Assembly (NCBI RefSeq): GCF_020882245.1
Contig: NC_083597.1
Span: forward strand, 88,080,152 to 88,144,151
Direction: 5' to 3'
Source of the DNA: Rhopalosiphum padi
Taxonomy: Eukaryota; Arthropoda; Insecta; Hemiptera; Aphididae
DNA: 64,000 nucleotides
Shown: piece by piece, positions 14,634-26,592 of the stretch
Layout: the number at the start of each line of letters is the position of its first letter
Numbering within the stretch: the stretch's first letter is position 1
The notes under the pieces: generated by a model
The model's database searches: none
Told to the model about the DNA's origin: nothing
What the model saw: the letters and a program-made list of their open reading frames with translations, nothing else
Position numbers and translations under genes: made by a program

Positions 14634-14788
14634 AGTCTGTCCAGCGAGAGAACGCGCCGCAAATCGTCCAAAATCATTTTTCCTGCGCATTCCCCAACGA
14701 TACCCTCAGCCGTAAGCGAACCAGTTTCGATAGCATGGTGACGCGGGAGGGTTGCGCAGAATCGACGCGTTCTCTCGCTGGACAAACT
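14634..14788. mobile_element. MITE-like element, GC-rich, with 23-bp terminal inverted repeats
   Basis: The left terminus (14634-14656) reads AGTCTGTCCAGCGAGAGAAC followed by GCG. The right terminus (14766-14788) is its reverse complement with one mismatch (AGTTTGTCCAGCGAGAGAAC then GCG). The inverted symmetry continues into flanking TATA bases on both sides, so the exact end and target duplication are ambiguous within a TA-rich context. A second, shorter inverted motif (CTGCGCA near 14682, TGCGCAG near 14755) lies inside. The interior carries no open frame of note and is clearly richer in GC than its surroundings. Size (155 bp), TIR length and lack of coding capacity fit a miniature inverted-repeat element. 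I do not recognise the family. A structured RNA or regulatory hairpin is the alternative. Confidence 0.7.
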
Positions 14789-15261
14789 ATATATATAGTT
14801 GATAATATCAAAGATGTCATACGTATTCACAATATCCACACATTCTATTATATTATAATATGTCGCGCACTTGTGCTTTAGTGCCTCACTCCCGGAGTAT
14901 ACAACTTACAAGAAATGTTAGGGAAACTACGCGTATATAATGAAATAAATACGTTTTCAACTACATACATCATATAAGGGCGTTACTATTTTTAAAGTAT
15001 ATATATATATATAGACGCCTTTTTTGTGTTACCGTGTTGAAACGACCACGGAATTCAATACCCAAAATGGCTTGCGAGAGGTTTTTACACAAACCAAAAC
15101 TCGAAAAAATCAAACAAAAATATATAACGGGACAATATTAATTATGATCAAGACGTGCAGAGATAGATGGAAATCAAACACACCGCGACGTCGTGGGTTG
15201 ATCGATATAGCGTCATCTTCGGCGGCCACGGTTAACACTTATAACAGATGATGATATGATA

Positions 15262-15282
15262 AATAATAATAATAATAATAAT
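15262..15282. repeat. (AAT)7 microsatellite
   Basis: Seven AAT units, first in a cluster of AAT/ATT arrays. A shorter array lies at about 15543-15560. Confidence 0.95.
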
Positions 15283-15744
15283 CATAATAACGATATTGTC
15301 ATTTATTATTACATTGTACTTATATCGTAGACAAACGGCTCAGATATTATGATATATAACGACAAATATGAATATACCGTCGTGAACGTGTGCGATTGGA
15401 CACGGGCGCGTGGACGGGAAAAAATTTGCATTCCCACGACTGTCAACGGCGACGGCGGACGAGAAAAAATCGCACACACGACGTGTATATAAAACATATA
15501 TAAACTGACGTATTATAGTCATAGTAATAAATGACGACGATGATAATAATAATAATAATATGACCAACGTCTAACCATGGGCGTACCGATGTCGGTGGAC
15601 TGGCGATTTTTTTCCGCAGCCTCGTCCGCCGGTCGCCGCCGTCGTTACGCACCGGTGGGTGGTCCGTCACGTTTCGTTCCGGCACACGGAAATTAACCCG
15701 AACAGATCCGATTCGTCATTATCATTACCATCATCACACCCTGT

Positions 15745-15768
15745 TTATTATTATTATTATTATTATTA
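15745..15768. repeat. (TTA)8 microsatellite
   Basis: Eight TTA units. A further interrupted ATT array follows at about 15839-15857, next to a run of nine or more T. Confidence 0.95.
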
Positions 15769-15911
15769 AATTATATTATATCGACACACACACACACAGA
15801 TTGTGTTCGATTGCTACGAGATATTCTATTTTTTGTTGTATTATTATTATTATTATTTTTTTTTTATCGTCCCTCCTTTGCCTCACGCGTTTCGACTGTA
15901 CACCGTAGTAA

Positions 15912-15938
15912 AATAATAATAATAATAATAATAATAAT
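15912..15938. repeat. (AAT)9 microsatellite
   Basis: Nine AAT units, the longest array in this cluster. It has opposite strand orientation to the TTA array 150 bases upstream, so the two could pair as an inverted structure. Confidence 0.95.
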
Positions 15939-16350
15939 ATATCGCATTGTGTCGCCGCAACCGTCGACTTCGATGTCCGTTTATGCTGTCCGTTCGTCAC
16001 AATATTATATATACTTCGTGGGTTATAAATTATTACGTTACATAATTCGCCCCTGGTTTGGGCTAATGCTGTTGTTATTACTATATTACTTATACATTTG
16101 TATACACACACACATATATATATAAGTGCTCCCTATACGTGTGTGACCAGCTGATCAGTAATGACCTTTTCCATTTCCTGTCCGGAAGGTTCTAGAGGAA
16201 ATCATCAAACTGTATATATATGTATAAGCCTATTACACTATACGTATCAATCCTTCGATACGTATAACTATATTTATGTATATGAGCCGCACGTGCTTCA
16301 ATGTACATTATTTTTAAGACGAAATATTGAAAAAAATCTTAAAACTAAAA

Positions 16351-17820
16351 TATAATTATATAAATGCCGGACGAATATATATATTATATTTATTATTACC
16401 TACATATATCTTTACATTGCGTGTTTATGCGTTAAATTTCGACCTTTATACGTCATGTGCTGATTTATGTTAATAGTAATTTATAACATTGCCGTACTTG
16501 AGTAAAATGTTCAAAAAGTGATGGAAAACGTCTATACGCCCAACAGTAAACTATAAGACAGCTGTTTCTGTACATATTATGTTTAGTAACGATATGCCAA
16601 TTAATCGTATTCTTGACCCACATTTAATAACTATCAAGTTTTTAACCTTAATGTAGAAAAAATTAGAGCAATGTAAATTAAAATCACTATTTGCACATTA
16701 TAATATACGAGCATAAATTATTTAACTTAACGATCATAAATGGCTTTACGAGTAATAGAACGAAGACTTTTCCAATATATTCTTTCACACTTTAGGAACA
16801 AAGTATATAGATGTCATATTATTAAAAAATTCTTCACAAAATAAAGAAATTTTATGTTAGTCACTCGTATAGTTTTAGTATAGTGATATATTATTATCAT
16901 ACATTTTAAACTTTAGAGCAATAATAAATTATTAAAATTTAAAAATGATTATAAGCAACACACTCCAAAGCTCGTTTAAATGCGTTCTATTGGCGATTGT
17001 TGTAATATTTTATGTACGGTAATATAAGTTTTACTGAGAAAATCGAAAATTATTTTTTCCGAGTCAATAAAATTATAAACACACGATTTCAAACCAAAAA
17101 AGAATTCACAAAAAAAAGAAATATCAACATTCAAAACACTTTACACAATTACACTAAAACTAAAATTAAATATTATTATAAAATCTGACTAGATATTAAG
17201 TAAAATACTAAAATATAGAATGCGTGTCGTGTAATATAATACCGTAAAAAATCTCTTGAGGATTCTTCAACAATGTGATTCCCATTCTACTAGTGTCTTG
17301 TACGAAATACTTTAATTATTAAACATTCTGTCAACAATCGCATTAAATAGTTGTACGGAATCTATATAATTCTACAAAAAGCCTAATAAAGGCTGTATTA
17401 TTATTAGTAATTCTATGATTACACTTTATATACTTTAAACCCATAATAATTTATAGTATCTAATTAAAATTTAGAACTTCGTAGTAAAATTTAGTGAAAT
17501 TCAAAAAAAATGTATTGAATAGTAAATAGTAAATCAGTTAAATTTTGCAAGATAATTTAAAAACTGCACGTTTAAATTTCAAACTTTGCAAAGCTATAAA
17601 ATCTGTTTTTTTTTTTTTGGTTTTTCTACTTTGATTTCTAAATTTGGTTAATAGGTTATAGCGACAAATTAAATGAAATATTTGTCAAATGAGATGGGCC
17701 GAATAATATAATAGACAGGAACGCGAGAATGTTTTCCATCATCACACCTCGTTTATTGTAACATCAGATTTGTATGTGTCTACATACGATACGTCATAAT
17801 AGATATCATTATCTTTAATA
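16351..17820. other. AT-rich, gene-free DNA
   Basis: I see no gene, RNA or mobile-element terminus. There is a run of T at about 17607-17618. Confidence 0.75.
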
Positions 17821-17866
17821 TATAATATAATATAACAACACTATCCCATGCGTTGCGGCAGCCCTC

Positions 17867-17884
17867 CGCGCGCGCGCGCGCGCG
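17867..17884. repeat. (CG)9 dinucleotide tract
   Basis: Nine uninterrupted CG units followed by GCCGCG, in a genome context that is otherwise mostly A and T. Alternating CG is the strongest Z-DNA-forming sequence and is rare in eukaryotic DNA. Confidence 0.95.
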
Positions 17885-18060
17885 GCCGCGTCACTTCAGT
17901 ATAGGTAGTCACAATCACAAGAGTTAACCAACCTTGACAATCACACCGTGCACGTACTACCCTTTTCAAATTAAGTCACATACCGTGTATAACCTCATTA
18001 AAAATTATGACAGGTAAATCAGGTGGCTGGGATAGGTTATCACACGCCGGCGGTGGCCAA

Positions 18061-18082
18061 CACACACACACACACACACACA
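18061..18082. repeat. (CA)11 microsatellite
   Basis: Eleven CA units, followed after a CG by a second short CA run. Confidence 0.95.
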
Positions 18083-18414
18083 CCGCACACACATGCACGG
18101 CATTCTGATAACAATGGATACCGAATAAGAGACGTGTATAATAATAATAATATTATTATTTTATATGTATGTGAACGAGCTATTTGTCATTATTACGACA
18201 ACACTAAGACGTCTGTCTCGTCGTTCTATCTCTGTCTCCGACCCACACTCTCCCCCGTTTCGTTTGTTCCGGCAAACATCATAATATAATAATAATAATA
18301 ATCGTATTGTGTATAATAATATCTACGAATACTGCCGCAGTGCCGTCATTGTTGAATATAATGATATGTATACACATATTATTATTATTCCATCATAATA
18401 TATTATTATATTAT

Positions 18415-18435
18415 ATTATTATTATTATTATTATT
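18415..18435. repeat. (ATT)7 microsatellite
   Basis: Seven ATT units, preceded by palindromic TATTATATTATATTA sequence. Confidence 0.93.
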
Positions 18436-18799
18436 GTTATTGGGAATGCTACTTTTTAACGGCCGTAACGCGCGTCTGGTCCGGAGAGGGTACACTCGCT
18501 ATATATTTTTACTAAACGCACCCGACCGACGCGACGACGGATAGTAATAATAATGAAGTGCTGTGGAAAACGGTCCTCGCCGCACACTGCCGATGCAGCA
18601 TCCGCCGCCACCGCCGTCACTATCGGATTGAGTTTTATCCCTCTACCCCCGTCGACGAAAAAAAAGCATATCGAAACGGCATAATCATAATAATATAGAG
18701 ATGACGATAACCTCATTCCGACGGAATTGAAAACGTTTTTATCAATCATAGTTTCCACACGCGTATCACACACACACACAACAGATGAACGATAGGAGG

Positions 18800-18856
18800 G
18801 ACGACGACAACAACAACAACAACGACGGCGACGACGACGACGAAGACGAAGATGAG
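18800..18856. repeat. (GAC)n(AAC)n(GAC)n compound trinucleotide repeat
   Basis: GAC units, then five AAC units, then GAC/GGC and GAA/GAC units. One frame from ATG 18785 reads 59 codons with an Asp/Asn/Glu-rich start and a poly-Tyr stretch from the next ATT array. I regard this as repeat-driven rather than a gene. Confidence 0.9.
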
Positions 18857-18923
18857 AGATGGAAGCAAAAAGAGGAAGACCAATTAAATTATCGTCTATT
18901 TCGATTTTCTCCTTTATTCAGTC

Positions 18924-18947
18924 ATTATTATTATTATTATTATTATT
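18924..18947. repeat. (ATT)8 microsatellite
   Basis: Eight ATT units, within 100 bases of the GAC/AAC repeat. Confidence 0.95.
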
Positions 18948-19400
18948 TATTAGTACTAGTATAACAGTGGTATTGTTATTTATATGTTTTCAACGGTCAC
19001 GATTAGGAAACGCGAAAGAATCCAAACGAAAGCATTATAATACGATACGTTATTATTAGACACGTGTAATAAATCGGATGGGCAAAAGAAAGAAAAAATG
19101 CACTTAAATGTAGATCACGTCCGTTGTATCCGTCCGTGCGTCCATTTTACCGATATTTTTCATCTGGCAATTATCGCTGGGCACACCATTCGGGTTGTCG
19201 GCCTGGGTGACTGATCAGCATCCTTAGCCCAGGATTTCTGTGGATCGGAAATTACTATACATGTAGTAGGTACCACGTTATATATTTTTAAAAACTCGAC
19301 AATAAAATTTAATGGCTGTTTCTGTTTCCTCAAATCCGCAATTACGGGGATATGCGAATCAATTTTCAATTTAATCTGTTATTTCTGTAGTGTATACTAA

Positions 19401-20800
19401 CACAATATTACCACCATTTTCTCGATTTAAATCTAACAAGTTAATTTAATGTACAACTAAAAAAAATGTACGCCCATTTTGTAGTTTAAGTAAATTCAAT
19501 GCACGTAGGTAACTAACATTCAATTACATACCTACAATTTTTTTGTTAACCCAACTCAATAAGCCTAAAACATTTAAATATAGCAATAATTTATAGCACG
19601 ATATAAATAAATAATAGTAGGTTTTATGTTGTGTAATATATTTATTTTTTAATAAAATTAATAATTTAAAGTTTTAAGTGTAATTCTGCTCAGGAATACA
19701 TAAATAAAATTATCTGATTGCCCATATAAAATGGTTACCTACTTTAGTTACTTGATAATAATTAAGTATATGTAGTATGCACCTATTCATCAAAGTCACA
19801 GAGTATAAATAATATATATATATATATATAGTATAATATACGAAATATAACATACAAGGTACTTTATTCGTCCTTGTTCTAGCATCATCATCATTTTCTT
19901 CCTTAAAATCGCCAAATCGAGAAAGCACATCGAGTAAACGGAAATCCGATACGGATCCACAATAACGAGTTAAGCAATAATGGCCTCCGTTATATTTGAA
20001 CGCCAAAAGTTTATAAGGGGCTAAAGTTTAAAGCTTAAATGTTTCAATCGGTACTTTATTGCTTTGATAAAAATCAAAATATTAGAAAATAAACAGCAGC
20101 TAGCAAAGTTATATGACAGTATAGGTAGGTATCTAAATAACAATTTATTTTCTTGACATCAATGATCTTTATGGTTTTGTTTTTTATGACAAAAAAAATA
20201 TAAAAATGTTAAATATTCTAACACACATATAGGTACATTTTATTTTTTAATTGGATCTAAATGTCAATATTATAATTTATCTTCGTAGGTTAAACAACAT
20301 TTACCTACACAAATTTATATGAATATTTAATTTGTAATTATTTATTTTATACCTTACAGTTCTAGCAAAATACTCGAAATATACATAGTATTCATTATAG
20401 AATAAGTCATTAATAACATAATCTAATATTATTTAATAGTAAGAAAAGACTCTAATTGGTCTAATGACACAACGATCAAATTGTTCAAAAGATGTTTTTT
20501 TTTTATCATACAACAATAAAATATAAACGAATTACGTCAATTTATAGTGTATATTATTATATAGTGGTGAAGTATTAATTTTGTAACGAGATTGGACGAT
20601 GGCATATTACAGTAATTACTCGTAAAGGAAATGTACTACACATACATTGTGCGAGCCAGCGACTATAACATATTGAATTACAAATTTCGAGTACACCCCT
20701 CATAGGTAGTTGAAGGTATATAATATATTTATATATAGAAAGACTTAAGCTATATATATATAATATATAAAGAACCTTCATTACGTTGTGATAGCATTCG
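19401..20800. other. AT-rich, gene-free DNA
   Basis: Nothing coding-like. It contains a (TA) tract at about 19812-19831. Confidence 0.75.
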
Positions 20801-21074
20801 ACACATCCGGTCGCCTGCAGTAGTTTTTGCTAATCGGGACCCGCCAAAAAGCTCGTCGCTCGGCACGTTCCCTTATTTCGAAAAAGATTCCTTCCGGACT
20901 ACTCCCTCCCCCCCATCCTCTCACTATACACACGTACACCCTTAACCTCACCCATATGAGTGTATACCCGTCTATCCTCCCCGTCTAGTCCACCCTGCTG
21001 CTAGTCCACCACCCCGGACTATTACCAATCCCAGGGTCAGTTATAATTGGAATGATATCTCCGGCCGGACAGGA

Positions 21075-21123
21075 TATATAAGCATCTCTTTCCCTAACAC
21101 GAAGCCAATCAAAGCGGTAAGAC
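21075..21123 (+). promoter_or_regulatory. Weak candidate: TATA box followed by a splice-donor-like site
   Basis: TATATAAG at 21075-21082 lies in GC-richer sequence (CCGGCCGGAC just upstream). About 35 bases downstream is GCGGTAAGAC, a good match to a 5' splice site. The implied first exon would be very short, so I give this little weight. Confidence 0.1.
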
Positions 21124-21978
21124 TTTTTTTCTTCATATTATATATATAAACACACACAAATGCACCATACGCGACATGACGGTGTCTTTATACCCACGCG
21201 TATCTCGTCTGCCTGGACGCATTTCCACTCTGTCCTCTCATTCAAGAAGTTTTAATAACTACACGCACACACAAACACACGGCTACGAATATCGACGAAC
21301 TGGGGCTTCTAAAATGAGATAAATATAATAAAATACTAAACCCCGTAGGAGGGAGAGAAATTAAGAAAAAAACACATACTACGACGGCACATGCTAATAC
21401 TTCCTGGTTTCTAAAATTAAATTCGAGTACATTACCATTCACCCGATAAATTGTAATATTTTCAAAATATATTATATTTTGACATTAAAAAAATGTCCAA
21501 TTCGCTGCTCATAAAATATGTAAATAGTCGTGTGTATAGTGTACAGTGAAATCTCTTTAATTGTATTAGTTTCGGGTTTATTTATAGACCAAAAATATCG
21601 TAAAATAATGTTAGGTTTTTTTAAAATTTTCAATATAAGCATTGTATAATATTGAGCATAAAATAATAACCGTGTGACGTCGAAATTTTCGGCGGACTGA
21701 TACAACAACAATATTACATGTGTATAATACATGATTATAGATTTATAATTAGCGACATAGCGTATACATATTTTATATAAGCTCCTAACCTTACCTAAAC
21801 TGACGGCGGACGGCTGCTCGAAAATGAGTGATTTAGGTTTTGATTCAATTCTCGTGCACCAAAACTCATGTGTGGTGTTGCCGATTGGAAATTATAAACG
21901 AAATATCACGGTCCGTATACATATTATATTATATTTTTATTCGCGTTGACAGAACTCGTGTTACGTGTCACTCGCAGT

Positions 21979-22048
21979 ACACACACACACACACACATAC
22001 ACATACATACATATATACAATATAATATATTGTGTATATATATATATA
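21979..22048. repeat. Compound (AC)/(ATAC)/(TA) repeat
   Basis: Nine AC units (21979-21996) grade into ACAT/ACATAC units and then a TA tract at 22036-22048. Confidence 0.9.
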
Positions 22049-22303
22049 TGTATAATGTATATATGCACATTTATACATTTATACGCGCAAAATCCTCGGG
22101 GAGTGGCGGACTGACGAAAGGAGTGGCTTTTGCAGCACAAAAGGGATTTGCGCCCGGCCGAGGGGAACGCGATGCTTTATTCATGCGGCGTATCTGGCCG
22201 GGACCTTTGAACTTTTTGCAACGACGACGATCTAAGAATAAATACATATTGAGCGTAAAGAAATTTGTCGGAGTGCGGACGGATAACGGTGCGGGCCACT
22301 GCA

Positions 22304-22315
22304 CCCCCCCCCCCC
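22304..22315. repeat. C12 homopolymer
   Basis: Twelve consecutive C residues, rare in this AT-rich DNA. It lies 130 bases upstream of a 23-T run. Confidence 0.95.
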
Positions 22316-22445
22316 TTCGGCCTGTAACTACGTAGCTACGGCGACAGCGGCAATATAGAACTTTTCTTTTATTCATGTTTTCCACCAACAAACCCCTTCC
22401 CACTTCTCGCCATATAGTACCCCGCCACTTACACGCGTTGATCGA

Positions 22446-22468
22446 TTTTTTTTTTTTTTTTTTTTTTT
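22446..22468. repeat. T23 homopolymer
   Basis: Twenty-three consecutive T residues. It could be the reverse-strand poly(A) of an inserted retrocopy. The sequence on its left (22080-22440) has no recognisable retrotransposon or gene content and no target duplication is evident. Confidence 0.9.
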
Positions 22469-22749
22469 GTTATCAGATTTGTCAACGAAGCGAACTCGGA
22501 ACATTGTATAACCAATACGCAGCAACACTCAACAGTCATCTGCACATGATCCACCAACAATATTCTCACGACACCAAGTCGCCGGATCTGTCTATACAGG
22601 CGGATACGTTTAAGTCAAATGCTAATGTATACTGCACAATATTTCGATATGGTTATATTTATTTTATTTGTATTCGGTTGTGTTTTCAATATACGCGTGT
22701 ACATAATATTATGTCAAACGTCTGCAATGTAATAATATACATATAAAAT

Positions 22750-24450
22750 AATATTATATTCTAAATTTAGACTCTTATTGCCATTTAAAGATGCAAATAA
22801 TCGATTTACAAGAACGACATATTTTATTTTTTACAATCTTTATTATCAGAAAAATAATTGTTATTTCTTACGTAAAATGTGATTGATTTGCGAAGTCATA
22901 ACACTCGTTTGTTCTACGAAAGATACAAAATCGAATTCCTCCTAAACTAAAACTTGTACATTCCATAAATTCCATCTCAATTGACTATAGGTTATATCGA
23001 TGATTACTATTAGTATTAGTAGGAAATTAATTGCAAACCAATTCCGTGGTCGTTCGACCCGACGACCCGGCGCATGACAGTCCACACTGTACGCATTGAT
23101 GCGGTTGCAGGAGTCGGGTATTCGTGTCTTACTGTTTCAGGCATTGAGGCAACGCGATACGCGTACCGAATTTTAGCGTCACTAATATTATTATTCGTTA
23201 CTATAATTAAGCATAATAATTTTATGAATACGTTTTATAATTTAATGCGATTTAGGCGTATTATATTTGTATCATAAAAATAATTTATATTGAAAGTACA
23301 TGAAAATTATAGAAAAATCGTCTTTAATATTAATAGTTATTTTAAAAAAAAAACTAATCATATCATATTAATAATATGATATTATCGTGTTTTTTTCTAT
23401 ATAAATGATATTAAGTTATTATATTATTAAACATACAAAAAAAATGGCAAGGCAAACTCGCATAACTATAAGTAAATATGATGATTGTACATACTATGTG
23501 GTATAGTAGTATTTTTACCTATACAAATTAAAAACGTATCCAATGGAATTACCTATTACCTATTATGTTTTAATAATCTACTTTTTATTTGTTAATTTTT
23601 TTTCTTATTAAATATAAATAATATTTAATAATAAATTATAACAATTATTATAATAAATGACTTCACTTTAATGCAACAAAGAAAGAACAGTAAAATATAA
23701 AAATGTAAATTAAATTCGTCAGGATAAATATATATAGTACATATTATAATACGTTTTTATATTCTTGTTGATTGATAATTTTAAAATTTTAAAAAAAAAT
23801 TTGTTTATATTGATAGAAAAAAATACTAACAGCTAATTATTTGAAAATTAAGTTTCAGAAATTGAGTATTTTGTAAAATACTTAGTTTAATAAACTATAA
23901 AAATTAACTAGTATGTTAGTGATTTTGTTTCATTTTTCTTCCCTTAATAATGTACGTCAAAATTGTATTATTAGTATAAAGTTAACAGTTAATAAAAATC
24001 ATGAACAATTTTATTTGAAAAAGTTAACCAAACAAAGACTAGTTTCATCAGAAAATGGTTAAAAAAATTATTAAAATTAGATTTTTTTTTTATATTTATA
24101 ATTATTATTATGTTTTATTTATTAGCAGTTTTTAGAAAAACGTACATAAAAAATGTAGTACATAAACAATTTTAACCACTTTTACTAAATATCTCAAATA
24201 GTGAAACGTGTCAATAAACTCACACACTGTAATTAATTGTAAGACTTGAAATAAATCTACTCAAAATCTAAATCTAATTAATAATTTTCATATTCGATAT
24301 TAAGCTTAAAGTATTAAAATATTATTACATTTCTATATTAAGCCATTATACGAATGATTCTTTTGCTGTAAAAACTATCGTCCATCAATGTATTAATGTA
24401 AGTTTACTCTTATACAATTGTTGTTTGTGTGAGTTAAACTTAAAGGCAAT
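22750..24450. other. AT-rich, gene-free DNA
   Basis: No gene or RNA seen. A slightly GC-richer spot around 23040-23180 has no coding signature. Confidence 0.75.
23360..23382. repeat. Perfect 23-bp palindrome (11-bp arms, 1-nt centre)
   Basis: ATATCATATTA and its reverse complement are separated by a single A. It contains only one C/G pair per arm, so it could be chance at this composition. Confidence 0.75.
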
Positions 24451-25002
24451 AGATGTTAAGTGTTCAAAGGTGTCTGCGTACACGATCAAACGGCATTTAT
24501 TCCCTCTCTCTCACCAAAGGAAAAAAACCCATATCCTTTTCCACTCGTAAACGTTCGAAATAAACCGAAAGGGCGATTATCCCTTATGTATAAAGCTCCC
24601 CGGGCTTTTAAACGCTTTGGTATTCCGATCGGTCTTGGTCCGGCTGACAGACCCCAAAAACCGACACGTCATCATATACACATGGACACTGGGTGGGGTC
24701 CAGACATTCAAATCCTCTTATTTGGACGTCTCCCTGTTCTTTTCTACATTTTCCTTTCTTCTATGTCTTCACTCGTATACACGCACATTTCTCCTAGTGA
24801 CCCTTGGCAGCGGCTGGGGAGCAATTGTTACTGGCCTTGAGGGGTCATCTATTCTGAAAGTTGCAATCCCTAAAGGCTATGTCAATTCGTTTTTTCTCAT
24901 ACATTTTTCTTTTTTGTTTGCTTCTGCGGAGCCCTTCTGTATCCTTAGGCACCTTTGTCCACCCGCTTTATATGGCTCCCAATATTATTATCATGACTAT
25001 AC

Positions 25003-25033
<31 letters not shown>

Positions 25034-25200
25034 GTTTCCAGCAAAAAGATTACACCTTCTGGATTTTCCCTTTGTTTTACAAGGCCATGACAGTTTTCCA
25101 CCCGACGTGAATCGAATCCTAAAATTCCATTTGAACAACACTGCATTCAACCAATGAATGGCACTATCGTGAAAATAATAATCGAATATACGACCGTGAG
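24451..25200. other. Lower-AT patch, unidentified
   Basis: The base composition becomes noticeably more balanced. Two overlapping plus-strand frames of 126 and 157 codons cross the region. Neither has a recognisable domain, and the longer one runs through an ATT array as poly-Ile, so I do not call a gene. Confidence 0.45.
25004..25033. repeat. (ATT)10 microsatellite
   Basis: Ten uninterrupted ATT units near the end of a lower-AT patch. Confidence 0.96.
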
Positions 25201-26590
25201 TTAATTCCCACTATTGTGTAAGACCATCAAACGATCCAAATGGGTCCTTTGAGGGTTTACAAAAAACACATAGCTTTTGAAAAACGCATTATACCGTGTA
25301 CCAACAATTTGGGTTTAAAATAATAAAAGGATATTTTAATATGGTTTTCATACATTTTACGCGATGAAAAAACAAAAAACAATTAATATTTGAGCTTAAT
25401 AAAAAAAAGATTATTAATTATTTGAGTATAATATGTTCGTGTGTGTGTTTTACTATAAATTTCTATCAGCAAAACTAACTTTGTATTTTAAGTTTTAATA
25501 TTTGAAAAAATTATAATATTAATAAGTATATAATAATAATAATATGCAAAGAATGACTGTTTATGGTTTGTTACAATTTAAAAACACTACGTTTCCGTTT
25601 TATATTTATGTAAAACACAAATGGTCAATCTGCGCTGATAAACATTTTAAATTTAATATTTCATTTTTTTTTTTCATTGTGGTATTATTATCGTTGTTAT
25701 TGAAAATGTTAAAAAACGAAGATGAAATACTTTATGGGTGGTTAGCGTAATTCGTTGACTAATAGTATATCGCATATTCAAGTTTATACGGTGACAAATA
25801 AAAATGACATATTTTCCATTATACTTCTCTTTTGGAGCGAGTGTGGCTAACGAAGCGATTAGTTGCCGACAAAAAAAAAAGACACCACAAATTGAAATCT
25901 AAAAATCCACTTGTCCGTAATAGATATTCCGTTCTCACACAGTTTCGCTTAAATTGGTCGTGAAATATCGGCACACATACACATAACAATCACAAATCAT
26001 ATACAACAGTAATATAATAAGAGCGAAAAAAAAAATACAAAATATAATAATGGAACAACACGCGTTTTATTCCTATCAATCAGATGCCATTATACACGGA
26101 TGTAGTGTAGTCTAATTGAATATAACTGTAACTGTCCAATATTCTGGGTCGTATATGCAGTTTAAAATATCAAATAATCACATTTTTTTTTCTTTTAATA
26201 ATATAATGTTTCTATCACATCCCCTCCAAGAGTTATAACTTATAACATGTATCTGAATGTGTATAGTACTTTGATCTACCAGTACCATAAATATATATGT
26301 ATAAGAAGAGCTATATAACTTTATTTTATATTTTATGTTTGATTTTAAACTTAACCGATAAAATAGTTTATAATGAGAAATATTTTTGTAGGTAATGAAA
26401 ATGATTGAGCATAGATCACAGAACATCTGAAAATAATAAGTTTATAGGAGGAAAATAATTAACGCGTTTTAAAGAGTACTAAAAAGTTCAAAGTTGATAC
26501 GTTTTTAGTTAAATATTATATTAATATCAATTGTATTAATATTTAATATTTTAATGTATTTTATACTTTGGAAGTACCTACCTACTATAA
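25201..26590. other. AT-rich, gene-free DNA
   Basis: No feature seen up to the mariner-type element. Confidence 0.7.
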
Positions 26591-26592
26591 TA

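Larger units (their letters stand above)
14789..16350. other. Mixed island with dense AAT/ATT microsatellites
   Basis: CpG-containing unique sequence (e.g. 15370-15700) is interleaved with at least five AAT or ATT arrays within 1 kb, plus a CA tract at 15785-15799. Open frames of 75-111 codons on both strands read through these arrays as poly-Ile, poly-Leu or poly-Asn and are not supported as genes. Confidence 0.6.
17821..19400. other. CpG-containing island with microsatellites
   Basis: Moderately GC-rich sequence with CG, CA, ATT and GAC/AAC arrays. Open frames across it (e.g. 18456-18779 minus, 18023-18289 plus) are partly microsatellite-derived. A 70-codon minus-strand frame at 19157-19378 has more natural amino-acid composition but no ATG and no recognisable domain. 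Confidence 0.55.
20801..22500. other. Patch of lower AT content with pyrimidine-rich strand and homopolymers
   Basis: From about 20810 to 21240 the plus strand is C/T-rich (CTCCCTCCCCCCCATCC and similar). After an AT-rich interval (about 21400-21780) the sequence is again GC-richer at 22080-22420. Overlapping 110-130 codon open frames at 21946-22403 on both strands include CA/TA microsatellites and share no recognisable domain. Confidence 0.5.

Noticed and set aside
14609..14839. 76-codon minus-strand frame
   Set aside because: It reads across the MITE-like element and its TIRs; it is a shadow of that element.
18785..18964. 59-codon acidic frame starting MNDRRDDDNNNNNDG
   Set aside because: Composition is dictated by the GAC/AAC and ATT microsatellites.
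24460..25157. Overlapping 126-, 157- and 98-codon plus-strand frames
   Set aside because: Three frames open over the same bases; two run through the (ATT)10 array as poly-Ile or poly-Leu; no recognisable family.
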